From: CAIKBL01 sp050247235
GTDB taxonomy: Bacteria; Pseudomonadota; Gammaproteobacteria; Ga0077536
Assembly: GCA_050247235.1 (NCBI GenBank)
Contig: JBFWUN010000016.1
Coordinates: 12,338-76,337, forward strand
Length of the DNA: 64,000 nt
Reading direction: 5' to 3'
A program made the position numbers and the translations under genes. The notes under the pieces are model-generated. The model ran no database searches. It saw only the letters and a list, made by a program, of their open reading frames with translations, and was not told the origin of the DNA. How positions within the stretch are numbered: position 1 is the stretch's first letter; each line of letters starts with the position of its first letter. Below are positions 24,044 through 32,846 of this stretch, in pieces.

Positions 24044-27000
24044 GCCACGAAGCGCCGCGCGTTCGCGAAAATTCCGAACCAGGGCGACTCCGCGGCACAC
24101 CAGTCCGCCGAGATCCACGAGAACTGCCGCCGCAGGTACACGCGCTCGGGGTGCGGCATCAGGATCGTCGCGCGGCCATCCGTCGATGTCACGCCGGTCA
24201 CGCCGGCCGGTGATCCGTTGGGGTTGTGCGGATAATGCAGGGCGGTCGCGCCGCGGTTGTCCACGAAACGCATACAGACACCCGTCGGTGCGCCGTCGAA
24301 CTCCGCCCGGCCTTCGCCGTGCGCGACGGTGATTGGCGCCTGCAGGCCCGCCATACCGGTGAAAAGCACCGACGGCGACGTTGCGATCTCGACCATCGCA
24401 AGCCGTGCTTCGAACTGTTCGGAGCGGTTGCGCAGGAACGCAGGCCAGTGGCCGGCGCCGGGAATGATCGACTTCAGCTGCGACAGCATCTGGCAGCCAT
24501 TGCAGACTCCGAACGTGAACGTCCCGGGCCGTGCGAAGAACGCGGCAAATTCATCGTAGGTGCGCGTGTTGTAGAGGATCGAACGCGCCCAGCCGCTGCC
24601 CGCCCCGAGCACATCCCCGTATGAGAAGCCGCCGCAGGCCACGGCGCCAGCGAAGCCCGCGAGCGTCACTGTGCCCGACAGCAGGTCGGACATGTGCACG
24701 TCGTACGCATCGAAGCCGGCGCGGTCGAACGCGGCGGCCATTTCGCGATGCCCGTTGACACCCTGCTCGCGCAGGATCGCGACCTTGGGACGGGTGGTCG
24801 CTGCCGCCGGCACTGCCGGGATGACCTCCGGCGGGAGGACGAGCCGCAATCCGGGGTCGTGACGATCCAGGATCGTCGCGAGTTCCTCGTCCGCGCACAC
24901 CGGGTCGTCGCGCAGCCGCTGCATCTCGATGGTGGTCGCAGTCCACTGTTCAAGCGGCACGAACAGGTCGTCCGCGTAGAGCGGCGTGTTCCCGGTGCGA
25001 ATCGACACCGACGTGTCGTCCCGCACGTGACCGAGCACGTGCACGTGCCCGCCGAGATCGCTCATGCGCGCGAACTGCGCGCATACGTCAGTCACATCAG
25101 TGGAGGCGACCTGCAGCACCGCGCCGAGTTCCTCGCAGAACAGCGCGCCATGCGGTGTGCCGCCGAGCACGGCGAGGTCGACGTCGAACCCCGTCCGCCC
25201 CGCAAACGCCATTTCGAGCAACGTCACGATGAGCCCGCCGTCCGAGCGATCGTGGTAGGCGAGGACATGGCCCGTGTCGTTCAGGAGTTGCAGCGTGCGG
25301 AAGAAATCGACGAGATCCGCCGCCGATTCAACATCCGGTGGCGCGGCGCCGAGCGCACCGCAGACCTGTGCGAATACCGAGGCGCCGAGCCGCTGACGTC
25401 CGCGCGCAAGGTCGACGAACAGCAGGACGCTGTCGGTCCGTTTCCTGAGCTGTGGCGTGAGCGACATTCGCACGTCCGCGACCGGCGCGAACGCCGACAC
25501 GACCAGGCTGAGCGGCGCCACCGTCGAGTGCTCGCCCGCGTCATCCCCCCATTTCGTGCGCATCGACATCGAATCCTTGCCGACCGGGATACAGATGCCG
25601 AGTGCCTGACACAACTCGCCCGCCGCGCGGACCGCCGCGTACAGCGTGGCATCCTCGCCGGGCGCGCCGGCCGCTGCCATCCAGTTGGCCGACAGCACGA
25701 TGTCGGACGGATCGAGCACGCGCGCGGCGGCCAGGTTCGTGATGGCCTCACCGATGGCCATCCGCGCGGACGCCGCACCGTCGAGCAGCGCGAGCGGCGC
25801 GCGCTCGCCGAGCGCGAATGCTTCGCCTGCGCACCCGTGGAAATCGAGCGCCGTCACCGCGCAGTCGGCCACGGGCACCTGCCACGGGCCGACCATCTGA
25901 TCACGGACCGACAGCCCGCCGACACTGCGATCCCCGATCGTGATCAGGAAGCGCTTGTCGCCGACCGCGGGAAATCTCAGCACCCGTTCGATCAGCGTGC
26001 CGAGTTCCCGGCCTGCGTCGGGCAGCGCTGTTGCGCACGGCGGTTCGCGGGTTGCCTGCCGGAACATTTTTGGCGGCTTGCCGAAAATCACGTCCATCGG
26101 GAGATCGATCACCGCCACATCCGTCGTGCGGTCCCACAGGAGCAGGTGTTCCTCGGCGGTGGTCTCGCCGAGCACTGCCACCGGGCAGCGTTCGCGCGCA
26201 CAGATCTCCAGCAGCGTGGGCAGCGCCGCGGCCTCGACGCCGAGCACGTAACGCTCCTGCGCTTCGTTGCACCAGATCTCGAGGGGCGACATGCTCGCGT
26301 CGGCGTTCGGAATCTCGCGCAGTTCAAGGCGACCGCCGCGCCCGCTGTCGTGCAGCAGTTCCGGGATCGCGTTGGAAAGGCCGCCGGCTCCAACGTCGTG
26401 GATGGAGATGATCGGATTCGCGTCGCCGCACGCACAACAGGCGTCAATCACCTCCTGTGCGCGCCGCTCCATCTCCGCGTTGTCGCGCTGAACCGAGGCG
26501 AAGTCGAGTTCGCCGTCGCCTGCCCCGCCGCGCTGCGAGGACGCCGCCCCGCCGCCCAGCCCGATCAGCATCGCGGGCCCGCCGAGCACGACGACCTTCG
26601 CGCCAACCGGCAGCCGGCGTTTCTCCACGTGTCCCGGGCGCACGTTGCCGAGCCCGCCCGCCAGCATGATCGGCTTGTCGTAGCCGCGGAGCACGTGCGG
26701 GGACGTGCGGTGTTCGAACGTGCGGAAGTATCCGCCAAGCGCAGGTCGGCCGAACTCGTTGTTGAAGGCGGCCGCGCCGATGGGTCCTTCGAGCATGATC
26801 TGGAGCGGGCTCGCGAGCTGCGGTGCGTGCGACCGCGGGCCCTCCCACGGCTGCGTGAAACCGGGGATCCGCAGGTGCGACACGCTGAACCCGCTGAAGC
26901 CCGCCTTGGGCCGCGCGCCGCGTCCCGTCGCGCCCTCGTCGCGGATCTCGCCGCCCGCGCCGGTGGCGGCCCCCGGGTATGGCGAGATGCCGGTAGGGTG

Positions 27001-27897
27001 GTTGTGGGTCTCCACCTTCATCAGCAGGTGCAGATCCTCGGTCTGCGCGCGGTACATGCGCGAATCCGGCGCGATCTCCCAGCGTTCGCCGCGGTAGCCG
27101 CGAGTGACGGCCGCATTGTCCCGGTAGGCGGACAGCACGTGGTTCGGGTGTGCGGCGTGCGTCGCACGGATCATCGCGAACAGGCTGGACGGCGCCATCT
27201 CGCCATCGATTTCCCAGTCGGCGTTGAAGATCTTGTGCCGGCAGTGCTCGGAGTTCGCCTGTGCGAACATCATCAGCTCGGCGTCGGTGGGATCACGGGC
27301 AAGCGCGCGGTAGCGCTCCGCGAGGTAATCGATCTCGTCCGCCGCGAGTGCGAGCCCCAGCCTGGCGTCGAGGGCAACCAGCGCAGCCCGGCCGTCCCGG
27401 GTGAACGGCACGCGGCCGAGCCGACCCGGTGCCGGTTCCTCGGCGGCGAGCAACGCGTCCGGCGTCTCGAACAGGCGCTCGGTCATCCGATCGAAAAGAT
27501 GCGGTGCCACCTCCGACCACCCCCTGGCATCCAGGCCCGTGGCCTCCCACAGCACCGCCCGCTCGATGCCCTCGATACCGTCGAGTCCGCAGTTGCGCGC
27601 GATATCGGTGGCCTTGCTGGACCACGGTGACCGTGCGCCGCGGCGGGGCGCGACGAAACGGGCGCCTGCCGGGAGCACGAACGGCACGTCGTCCGCGTGC
27701 AGCAGCGCCGCGAGTCGCGCGACTTCGCGCGGTTCGAGTGGTCGCGCGCTCCACACCGCATAGACATGGCGGGCGGACAATGTCGTGAGTCCAGGGGCGA
27801 CGGGTGCGAGGCGCGCGCGCAGGCGTTCGATCCGAAAAGGGGAAAAGGCGGGGCCGCCCGGGAACAGCCGGGCCGCGCGCAGTGACTCTGCAGGCAT
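24040..27897 (-). CDS. purL: Phosphoribosylformylglycinamidine synthase (single-chain)
   Basis: PurL converts FGAR, ATP and glutamine to FGAM, the fourth purine step. The protein is about 1,285 residues, the large proteobacterial form that joins PurS-, PurL- and PurQ-like parts. Visible motifs: ANSEHCRHKIF, KVETHNHPTGISPYPGAATG (substrate/ATP site), a second half-domain with VGKDSMSM, and a C-terminal glutaminase with Cys in FGVCNGCQMLS and the terminal His/Glu at LMPHPERVY. The start MPAESLRAARLFPGG at 27897 aligns with the family; an ATG at 27933 is possible. It follows the mini-secretin gene by 106 bases. Confidence 0.96.
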   Translation of the reverse strand: MPAESLRAARLFPGGPAFSPFRIERLRARLAPVAPGLTTLSARHVYAVWSARPLEPREVARLAALLHADDVPFVLPAGARFVAPRRGARSPWSSKATDIARNCGLDGIEGIERAVLWEATGLDARGWSEVAPHLFDRMTERLFETPDALLAAEEPAPGRLGRVPFTRDGRAALVALDARLGLALAADEIDYLAERYRALARDPTDAELMMFAQANSEHCRHKIFNADWEIDGEMAPSSLFAMIRATHAAHPNHVLSAYRDNAAVTRGYRGERWEIAPDSRMYRAQTEDLHLLMKVETHNHPTGISPYPGAATGAGGEIRDEGATGRGARPKAGFSGFSVSHLRIPGFTQPWEGPRSHAPQLASPLQIMLEGPIGAAAFNNEFGRPALGGYFRTFEHRTSPHVLRGYDKPIMLAGGLGNVRPGHVEKRRLPVGAKVVVLGGPAMLIGLGGGAASSQRGGAGDGELDFASVQRDNAEMERRAQEVIDACCACGDANPIISIHDVGAGGLSNAIPELLHDSGRGGRLELREIPNADASMSPLEIWCNEAQERYVLGVEAAALPTLLEICARERCPVAVLGETTAEEHLLLWDRTTDVAVIDLPMDVIFGKPPKMFRQATREPPCATALPDAGRELGTLIERVLRFPAVGDKRFLITIGDRSVGGLSVRDQMVGPWQVPVADCAVTALDFHGCAGEAFALGERAPLALLDGAASARMAIGEAITNLAAARVLDPSDIVLSANWMAAAGAPGEDATLYAAVRAAGELCQALGICIPVGKDSMSMRTKWGDDAGEHSTVAPLSLVVSAFAPVADVRMSLTPQLRKRTDSVLLFVDLARGRQRLGASVFAQVCGALGAAPPDVESAADLVDFFRTLQLLNDTGHVLAYHDRSDGGLIVTLLEMAFAGRTGFDVDLAVLGGTPHGALFCEELGAVLQVASTDVTDVCAQFARMSDLGGHVHVLGHVRDDTSVSIRTGNTPLYADDLFVPLEQWTATTIEMQRLRDDPVCADEELATILDRHDPGLRLVLPPEVIPAVPAAATTRPKVAILREQGVNGHREMAAAFDRAGFDAYDVHMSDLLSGTVTLAGFAGAVACGGFSYGDVLGAGSGWARSILYNTRTYDEFAAFFARPGTFTFGVCNGCQMLSQLKSIIPGAGHWPAFLRNRSEQFEARLAMVEIATSPSVLFTGMAGLQAPITVAHGEGRAEFDGAPTGVCMRFVDNRGATALHYPHNPNGSPAGVTGVTSTDGRATILMPHPERVYLRRQFSWISADWCAAESPWFGIFANARRFVA

Positions 27898-28003
27898 GAT
27901 GCGTCTTGCGTCGAGGTTGGGGTCGGGAGGCATCCTTGAACGCCGCCTCGCCCGGGTTATCGATGCCGTGGCGTGCGCGTGGCAGCCGCGGCCGCGCGGC
28001 GGA

Positions 28004-28867
28004 TCAGGGCTGCTCGTCGACCCGCACCCACACGGAATAGCTATTGTCGCCCTGCCGCCGGGTTCGCGCCAGCAGTTCGGCGTCCGCGGCGCCGGTGGTG
28101 AGGTTCGCGCCGGCGAGCGCGATCCACTCACCCAGACGTCCGCTGACGGTGGTCTCCACCGAGCGGGTGTCGATCGCGCCGGACCCGTGGGGGTCGGCGT
28201 GCTCGAGGCGCGGCGAGACGTCCAGGATCACGCGCTCGCCCTGCACGCGCGGCGTCACGTAGAACCCCGAAGACACGTCACGATACTCGATGCCGCCTGC
28301 GACACCGACCCCCAGCGGCGTGAGCGTCGACTGGACGTACGGAAGCGGCACCTGCTGACCTGTCGCGATAAACGCCGGCTGACCCTCCATCGCCAGCACG
28401 AAGTGGAGATTGCCGGTGTCCTGTCGTGAATCCGTGCGCGTGGTCCGGTAAGTGACCTCGCCGCGCGGTGTCTCCACGCCGAGGGCCGCGCTGCCCGCCG
28501 GGCCCCGGTCCGGTACTCCTGCGGCGAAATCCCCCGTGTGCAAGTGCCCGGACAGCGCGTCCTCACGCGCCTGGGCGACCACCGCCGCGTCCTGGGTCAC
28601 GGAGATCCGCAGCTGACGGATCCGCGTGTCCAGCGCGGCCAGCACCTCGCGCAGTTCCGCAAGGTTCTCCGGCGTCGTGCGCAGGATGAGCTGGTTGGAC
28701 GTGCCGGTTGCGGTGGCGCCGGGCGCGAGGACGGGCTGAATGACGGGAAGCACATCGCGCACGAGACGATGCTCGAGCGGGATGACTTCGAGCACCATGC
28801 GCTCCGCGCCCGCCACGGCGGCGAAGCCCCACAGCAGCACAATACGCAGCAGCGCGCCCGGTTTCAT
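28004..28867 (-). CDS. Mini-secretin: NolW-like domain plus short secretin-fold region, exported
   Basis: A 287-residue exported protein. Residues 1-20 are a signal peptide. Residues about 24-90 (EVIPLEHRLVRDVLPVIQPVLAPG..., NQLILRTTPENLAELREVLAALD) match the short secretin N1/NolW domain. Residues about 165-285 (GQQVPLP, VGGIEYRDVSSGFYVTPRV, VILDVSPRLEH, TTVSGRLGEWIALAG) copy the pattern of a secretin-domain beta region, but the total is far below the 500-700 residues of type II or IV secretins. Function unknown. It begins four bases after the DUF7931-like gene. Confidence 0.72.
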   Translation of the reverse strand: MKPGALLRIVLLWGFAAVAGAERMVLEVIPLEHRLVRDVLPVIQPVLAPGATATGTSNQLILRTTPENLAELREVLAALDTRIRQLRISVTQDAAVVAQAREDALSGHLHTGDFAAGVPDRGPAGSAALGVETPRGEVTYRTTRTDSRQDTGNLHFVLAMEGQPAFIATGQQVPLPYVQSTLTPLGVGVAGGIEYRDVSSGFYVTPRVQGERVILDVSPRLEHADPHGSGAIDTRSVETTVSGRLGEWIALAGANLTTGAADAELLARTRRQGDNSYSVWVRVDEQP

Positions 28868-28871
28868 CGGT

Positions 28872-29375
28872 CTAGAGGTGAAGCCGGCGCAGGTTGCCGT
28901 CCGGCTGGGCGCGCTGCCATATCTCGTCCAGGCGGTTCACGAGCGCGCGCGCGAGGCGCCGGTCATCGAAGTTCGCGGTGGCCTCGTAGCGATCGCTGAA
29001 CCGCCGGTGGAGATAGCCGGTGGCGTCCGCGACCAGCCACGCCTCGTTGAATTCCTTGTACTCCTCGGACGGAATCCGGATCGTCACGAAGCTGGAGAGC
29101 CGTTGCGCGAGCTCGACGAGGCGATGCCCGCGCGCGATCACGGGCGCCGGGTCGAGCAGCAGGATCCGCACCTGCACGCGGTGGCTGCCGACCACCAGCG
29201 CGCGCACCGCCGCGCCGAAGTCGTCCGTATCGTACAGTGCCGGGTCCAGGTGACGGGTCACGATGTCCAGGCTGCGGCGCGCCTGGCGTGCGAGCGCGAG
29301 GCAGAGTTCCCCGACCTGTTCCCGTCGATCGATCTCCAGGGTCTCGTCGGTGGTGCCGAGGATGCGTTCCGACAT
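28872..29375 (-). CDS. DUF7931-like protein with a phospholipase-D-type fold
   Basis: A 167-residue soluble protein. EIDRREQVGELCLALARQARRSLDIVTRHLDPALYDTDDF and the later VRILLLDP, FNEAWLVADATGYLHRRFSDRYEATANFDDRRLARALVNRLDEIWQRA resemble the C-terminal domain (DUF7931, PLD-like) that in pseudomonads is attached to a GNAT protein. There is no HKD motif, so phospholipase activity is unlikely. It lies three bases after purB and four before the mini-secretin, within a leftward run. Confidence 0.65.
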   Translation of the reverse strand: MSERILGTTDETLEIDRREQVGELCLALARQARRSLDIVTRHLDPALYDTDDFGAAVRALVVGSHRVQVRILLLDPAPVIARGHRLVELAQRLSSFVTIRIPSEEYKEFNEAWLVADATGYLHRRFSDRYEATANFDDRRLARALVNRLDEIWQRAQPDGNLRRLHL

Positions 29376-29378
29376 CGC

Positions 29379-30764
29379 TCAGATCTCCCGCGCGAGCCGG
29401 ATCGCGTCACCGAGGTAGGTTGCCGGGGAAAGGGCTTTCAGCCGTCCCCGCTCGCTGTCGGGCAGGGCAAGCGTGTCGATGAACGCGTGGAGGTCCGCCC
29501 GCTCGATCCGCGCGCCCCGCGTGAGTCCCTTGAGCACCTCGTAGGAGTCGGCGATGCCGTAACGTCGCATCACGGTCTGGATTGGTTCGGCGAGTACTTC
29601 CCAGGCCGCGTCCAGGTCGGCGTCGAGCCGCGCGCGGTCGAGCGCCAGCTTGCCGAGGCCGCGCCGGCAGGACTCGAGCGCGATGACCGTGTAGCCCAGC
29701 GCCGCGCCGAGATTGCGCAGCACCGTGGAGTCGGTGAGATCGCGCTGCCAGCGCGAGATTGGCAGCTTCGCCGCGAAGTGCTCGAACAGCGCGTTCGCCA
29801 CACCGCAGTTACCTTCCGCGTTCTCGAAATCGATCGGGTTCACTTTGTGCGGCATCGTCGAGGACCCGACCTCGCTCGCGACCCGTTGCTGGCGGAAGTA
29901 ACCGATGGAGATATAGCCCCACGCGTCACGGCAGAAATCGATCAGGATCGTGTTGAGCCGCTGGCCCGCCGCGCAGAACTCCGCGATGCAGTCGTGCGGT
30001 TCGATCTGAGTCGTGTAGGGGTTCCATTCCAGCCCGAGTGACGAGACAAACCCGCGCGACACCGCGGGCCAGTCGACGTCCGGGAACGCCGCCAGGTGAG
30101 CGTTGTAGTTGCCGACCGCGCCATTGAACTTGCCGAGGAGCGGCACCGAGGCGAGCTGCCCGGCCTGGCGCCGCAGCCGGGCCACCACGTTGGCGAGTTC
30201 CTTGCCCATGGTCGTCGGTGTCGCCGGCTGGCCGTGCGTGCGTGCGAGCATCGCCGCGTCGGCGCTGTCGTGGGCGAGCGCGACAAGCGCTGCTTCTATC
30301 GCACGGTACTTCGGCAGCAGCACGCCGTCACGTGCGTCCCGCAGCATCAGCGCGTGCGCCAGGTTGTTGATGTCTTCGGAAGTGCACGCGAAGTGCAGGA
30401 ACGGGATCGCGCGCGCCAGTGTGGGGTGGGCTTCGCAGCGCTCCCGCAGGAAGTACTCCACCGCCTTCACGTCGTGGTTGGTGGTCTGTTCGATCGCCTT
30501 GATGCGGGTGGCGTCGGCGAGCGAGAACCCGGCGACGATCGCGTCCAGCCATGCATGCTCGTCTGCGGAGAACGGCGCTAACTCGGGGATACCGGGGTGC
30601 GCGGCGAGACACTGCAACCAGCGTACCTCGATGCGGGTCCGCGCGCGGATGAGCCCGAATTCGCTGAGGTGCTCGCGCAGCGCGACGGTATGGCGCGCGT
30701 AACGACCATCGAGCGGGGAGAGGGCGGTCAGCGGCTCGAGCGCTGGCGGACACTGTTCGATCAT
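29379..30764 (-). CDS. purB: Adenylosuccinate lyase
   Basis: PurB performs two fumarate-releasing steps: SAICAR to AICAR, and adenylosuccinate to AMP. The 461-residue protein shows the N-terminal LSPLDGRYARHT, NHDVKAVEYFLRE, FACTSEDINNLAHALML, the catalytic His in RTHGQPATPTTMGKELAN, and the fumarase-family signature GSSTMPHKVNPIDFENAEGN. The E. coli enzyme has 456 residues. The start is set at 30764 (MIEQCPPALEPL); 30800 is a weaker option. It leads a leftward run that ends with purL and the flippase-like gene. Confidence 0.96.
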   Translation of the reverse strand: MIEQCPPALEPLTALSPLDGRYARHTVALREHLSEFGLIRARTRIEVRWLQCLAAHPGIPELAPFSADEHAWLDAIVAGFSLADATRIKAIEQTTNHDVKAVEYFLRERCEAHPTLARAIPFLHFACTSEDINNLAHALMLRDARDGVLLPKYRAIEAALVALAHDSADAAMLARTHGQPATPTTMGKELANVVARLRRQAGQLASVPLLGKFNGAVGNYNAHLAAFPDVDWPAVSRGFVSSLGLEWNPYTTQIEPHDCIAEFCAAGQRLNTILIDFCRDAWGYISIGYFRQQRVASEVGSSTMPHKVNPIDFENAEGNCGVANALFEHFAAKLPISRWQRDLTDSTVLRNLGAALGYTVIALESCRRGLGKLALDRARLDADLDAAWEVLAEPIQTVMRRYGIADSYEVLKGLTRGARIERADLHAFIDTLALPDSERGRLKALSPATYLGDAIRLAREI

Positions 30765-30813
30765 GCCGCGAAGAATACGAGCGGCAGCGATGGGTTGCAA
30801 CGCAAAAAGCCAC

Positions 30814-30819
30814 TACAAT
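30814..30819 (+). promoter_or_regulatory. Candidate -10 box upstream of rnt
   Basis: TACAAT at 30814-30819 (five of six matches) lies about 50 bases before the rnt start, in the gap divergent from purB. No matching -35 box is found at 16-18 bases. Prediction only. Confidence 0.3.
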
Positions 30820-30867
30820 TCCCGCGCCCGGCTCGCGCTGCCGCGAGTCCCGAACAGACGGAGATCC

Positions 30868-31494
30868 ATGTCCAAGTCAGCGGTCGCCCAGCGGTTTCGC
30901 GGATTCCTTCCGGTCGTCGTGGATGTCGAGACGGGCGGATTCAATGCAGCGACGGACGCGTTGCTGGAGATTGCCGCGGTCATCGTCGGCTGGAATCCGG
31001 AACGCGGCTGGCATCGGACGGAAACCATCGCCCATCACGTGAAGCCGTTCGAAGGTGCGCGCCTGGAGGAATCGGCGCTCAAGTTCAATCGCATCGACCC
31101 CTGGCATCCGTTCCGGCTCGCGGTCAGCGAACGCGACGCGCTGGCGGACGTGTTCGGACGTGTCCGCGACGCCGTGCAGATCCACGGATGCTCCCGCGCA
31201 ATCCTCGTCGGTCACAACCCGGCGTTCGACCTGGGTTTCCTCAAGGCGGCGGTGGAACGCTGCAGCCTCAAGCGCAACCCGTTCCACTCGTTCAGCACGT
31301 TCGATACCGCGAGCCTGGCCGGCGTGGCGTTCGGCCAGACGGTGCTCGCTCGCGCGGTGCAGGCGGCCCAACTCGACTGGAACGAGGAGGCGGCCCACTC
31401 CGCGATCTACGACGCCGAAAAGACCGCAGAGCTCTTTTGTGCGATCGTCAACCTGTGGGACGCGGCGCGCGTATCGCCTCCCCCCAGCGGTTAG
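30868..31494 (+). CDS. rnt: Ribonuclease T
   Basis: RNase T is a 3'-5' exonuclease of the DnaQ family that trims tRNA and other stable RNA ends. The 208-residue protein has ExoI-type VDVETGGFNAATDALLEIAAV (Asp/Glu pair), ExoII-type ILVGHNPAFDLGFL and ExoIII AAHSAIYDAEKTAELF with the general-base His, thus the DEDDh set. The start at 30868 has GGAG four bases before it. It converges on the deaminase gene with a 47-base tail overlap. Confidence 0.95.
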   Translation: MSKSAVAQRFRGFLPVVVDVETGGFNAATDALLEIAAVIVGWNPERGWHRTETIAHHVKPFEGARLEESALKFNRIDPWHPFRLAVSERDALADVFGRVRDAVQIHGCSRAILVGHNPAFDLGFLKAAVERCSLKRNPFHSFSTFDTASLAGVAFGQTVLARAVQAAQLDWNEEAAHSAIYDAEKTAELFCAIVNLWDAARVSPPPSG

Positions 31495-32788
31495 CGTTCG
31501 CCAGCAGCTGGCGCGTGTCCACGGTGGTCACCATCCCGTCGCGCACCACGTGGCGCCCGGCGACCCAGACTTCGCGCACGTTGTCCCGATGCGCTGCGTA
31601 CACGATCTGTGACACCGGGTCATAGACCGGGCACAGGCGCGGATCGCGAAAGTCGATCGCAACGAGATCCGCCTGCTTGCCCCGTGCAATCGACCCGATT
31701 TCCTGCTCCAGGCCCAGCGCGCGCGCGCCGTTCAAGGTCGCCATCTGCAGGGCCGTGGAGGCGGGCACCGCGCTCGCATCGCCGCTGACGGCCTTGGCGA
31801 GCAGCGCGGCGAAGCGCATCTCCGTCAGCATGTCCAGGTCGTTGTTGCTGGCCGAGCCGTCGGTCCCGAGCGCGCAGTTGACACCGGCGGCCACCAGGGC
31901 GGCCAGCGGCGCCATGCCGCTTGCGAGCTTCAGGTTGGACTCGGGGCAATGGGCGACGCTGACGCCGGCGCGCGCGATCCGCGCAATTTCGTCTGCGGAG
32001 AGCTGCGTCATGTGCACCGCCAGCAGCCGCGGCGAGAGCAGGCCGAGGCGCTCCAGGCGCGCGAGCGGTCGCTCTCCCGTCGCACGGAGAGCATCTTCGA
32101 TTTCGCGCGCGGTTTCATGCACGTGCATGTGCACCGGGACGTCGAGTTCCTCCGCCAGCACTGCGATCTCCGCGAGCGCCGCATCGTCCACGGTGTAGGG
32201 CGCGTGCGGAGCGAACGCGGTGTGCACGAACGGATGCGCGCGGTAGCGGTCGTGGACCTCCTGCCCCTTGCGCAGGTACTCGCGGGTGTCCTGCGCCCAC
32301 GCGGTCGGAAACCCGATCACGATCATGCCGACCATCGCGCGGATGCCGAGCTCCGACGCGGCTGCCGCCGCGGCGTCGGGGAACATGTACATATCGTTGA
32401 AGCAGGTCGTGCCTCCGCGCAGCATCTCGTAGGCGGCGAGGCGTGTCCCGTCACGCACGAAATCGGTGTCCAGCCAGCGGGCTTCGGCGGGCCAGATGTG
32501 TTCCTCCAGCCAGCGCATCAGGGGGAGATCGTCGGCCATGCCGCGGAACAGGCTCATCGCGGCGTGCGTGTGCGTGTTCACGAGCCCGGGCATGAGGGCG
32601 TGATCCCGGCAATCGATCTCGGACTCCGTGCTCAGGGTCCGTCGCCAGTCGGCGGTGGGCACGATGGCAGCGATCCGGCCGTCGGCGATGGCGACGCTGT
32701 GGTCGTGCAGGACCGGTTGGCCCGGCTCCACCGTGACGACCCAGCGTGCATGGATGATCTGTTCGACGTCGAGCACGCTGAATCCCAC
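31448..32788 (-). CDS. TRZ/ATZ-family amidohydrolase, probable 5-methylthioadenosine/S-adenosylhomocysteine deaminase
   Basis: A 446-residue metal-dependent amidohydrolase. PGLVNTHTHAAMSLFRG carries the first two metal His, then HMHVHETAREIEDA, HCPESNLKLASG and LGTDGSASNNDLDML with the catalytic Asp. This is the MTA/SAH deaminase subgroup, which turns methylthioadenosine into methylthioinosine; some relatives act on SAH or 8-oxoguanine. The neighbour mtnA and the methylthioinosine phosphorylase at 49.2 kb support the methylthioadenosine role. The GTG at 32788 is the longest start; GTG 32776 is possible. Confidence 0.85.
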   Translation of the reverse strand: MGFSVLDVEQIIHARWVVTVEPGQPVLHDHSVAIADGRIAAIVPTADWRRTLSTESEIDCRDHALMPGLVNTHTHAAMSLFRGMADDLPLMRWLEEHIWPAEARWLDTDFVRDGTRLAAYEMLRGGTTCFNDMYMFPDAAAAAASELGIRAMVGMIVIGFPTAWAQDTREYLRKGQEVHDRYRAHPFVHTAFAPHAPYTVDDAALAEIAVLAEELDVPVHMHVHETAREIEDALRATGERPLARLERLGLLSPRLLAVHMTQLSADEIARIARAGVSVAHCPESNLKLASGMAPLAALVAAGVNCALGTDGSASNNDLDMLTEMRFAALLAKAVSGDASAVPASTALQMATLNGARALGLEQEIGSIARGKQADLVAIDFRDPRLCPVYDPVSQIVYAAHRDNVREVWVAGRHVVRDGMVTTVDTRQLLANANRWGEAIRAPRPTG

Positions 32789-32846
32789 GCTGCAGGGGCG
32801 CTTAAGTTACCATACTGCCCCCCGTCCCTCGCCCGAAGCCGCAGCC

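Noticed and set aside
24694..27630. A 978-codon open frame on the plus strand
   Set aside because: It is wholly antisense to purL, is arginine/histidine-rich, and has no recognisable domain. GC-rich codon use keeps the opposite strand open by chance.
28872..29375. Phospholipase D activity for the DUF7931-like protein
   Set aside because: No HxKxxxxD motif is present, so only the fold likeness is kept.
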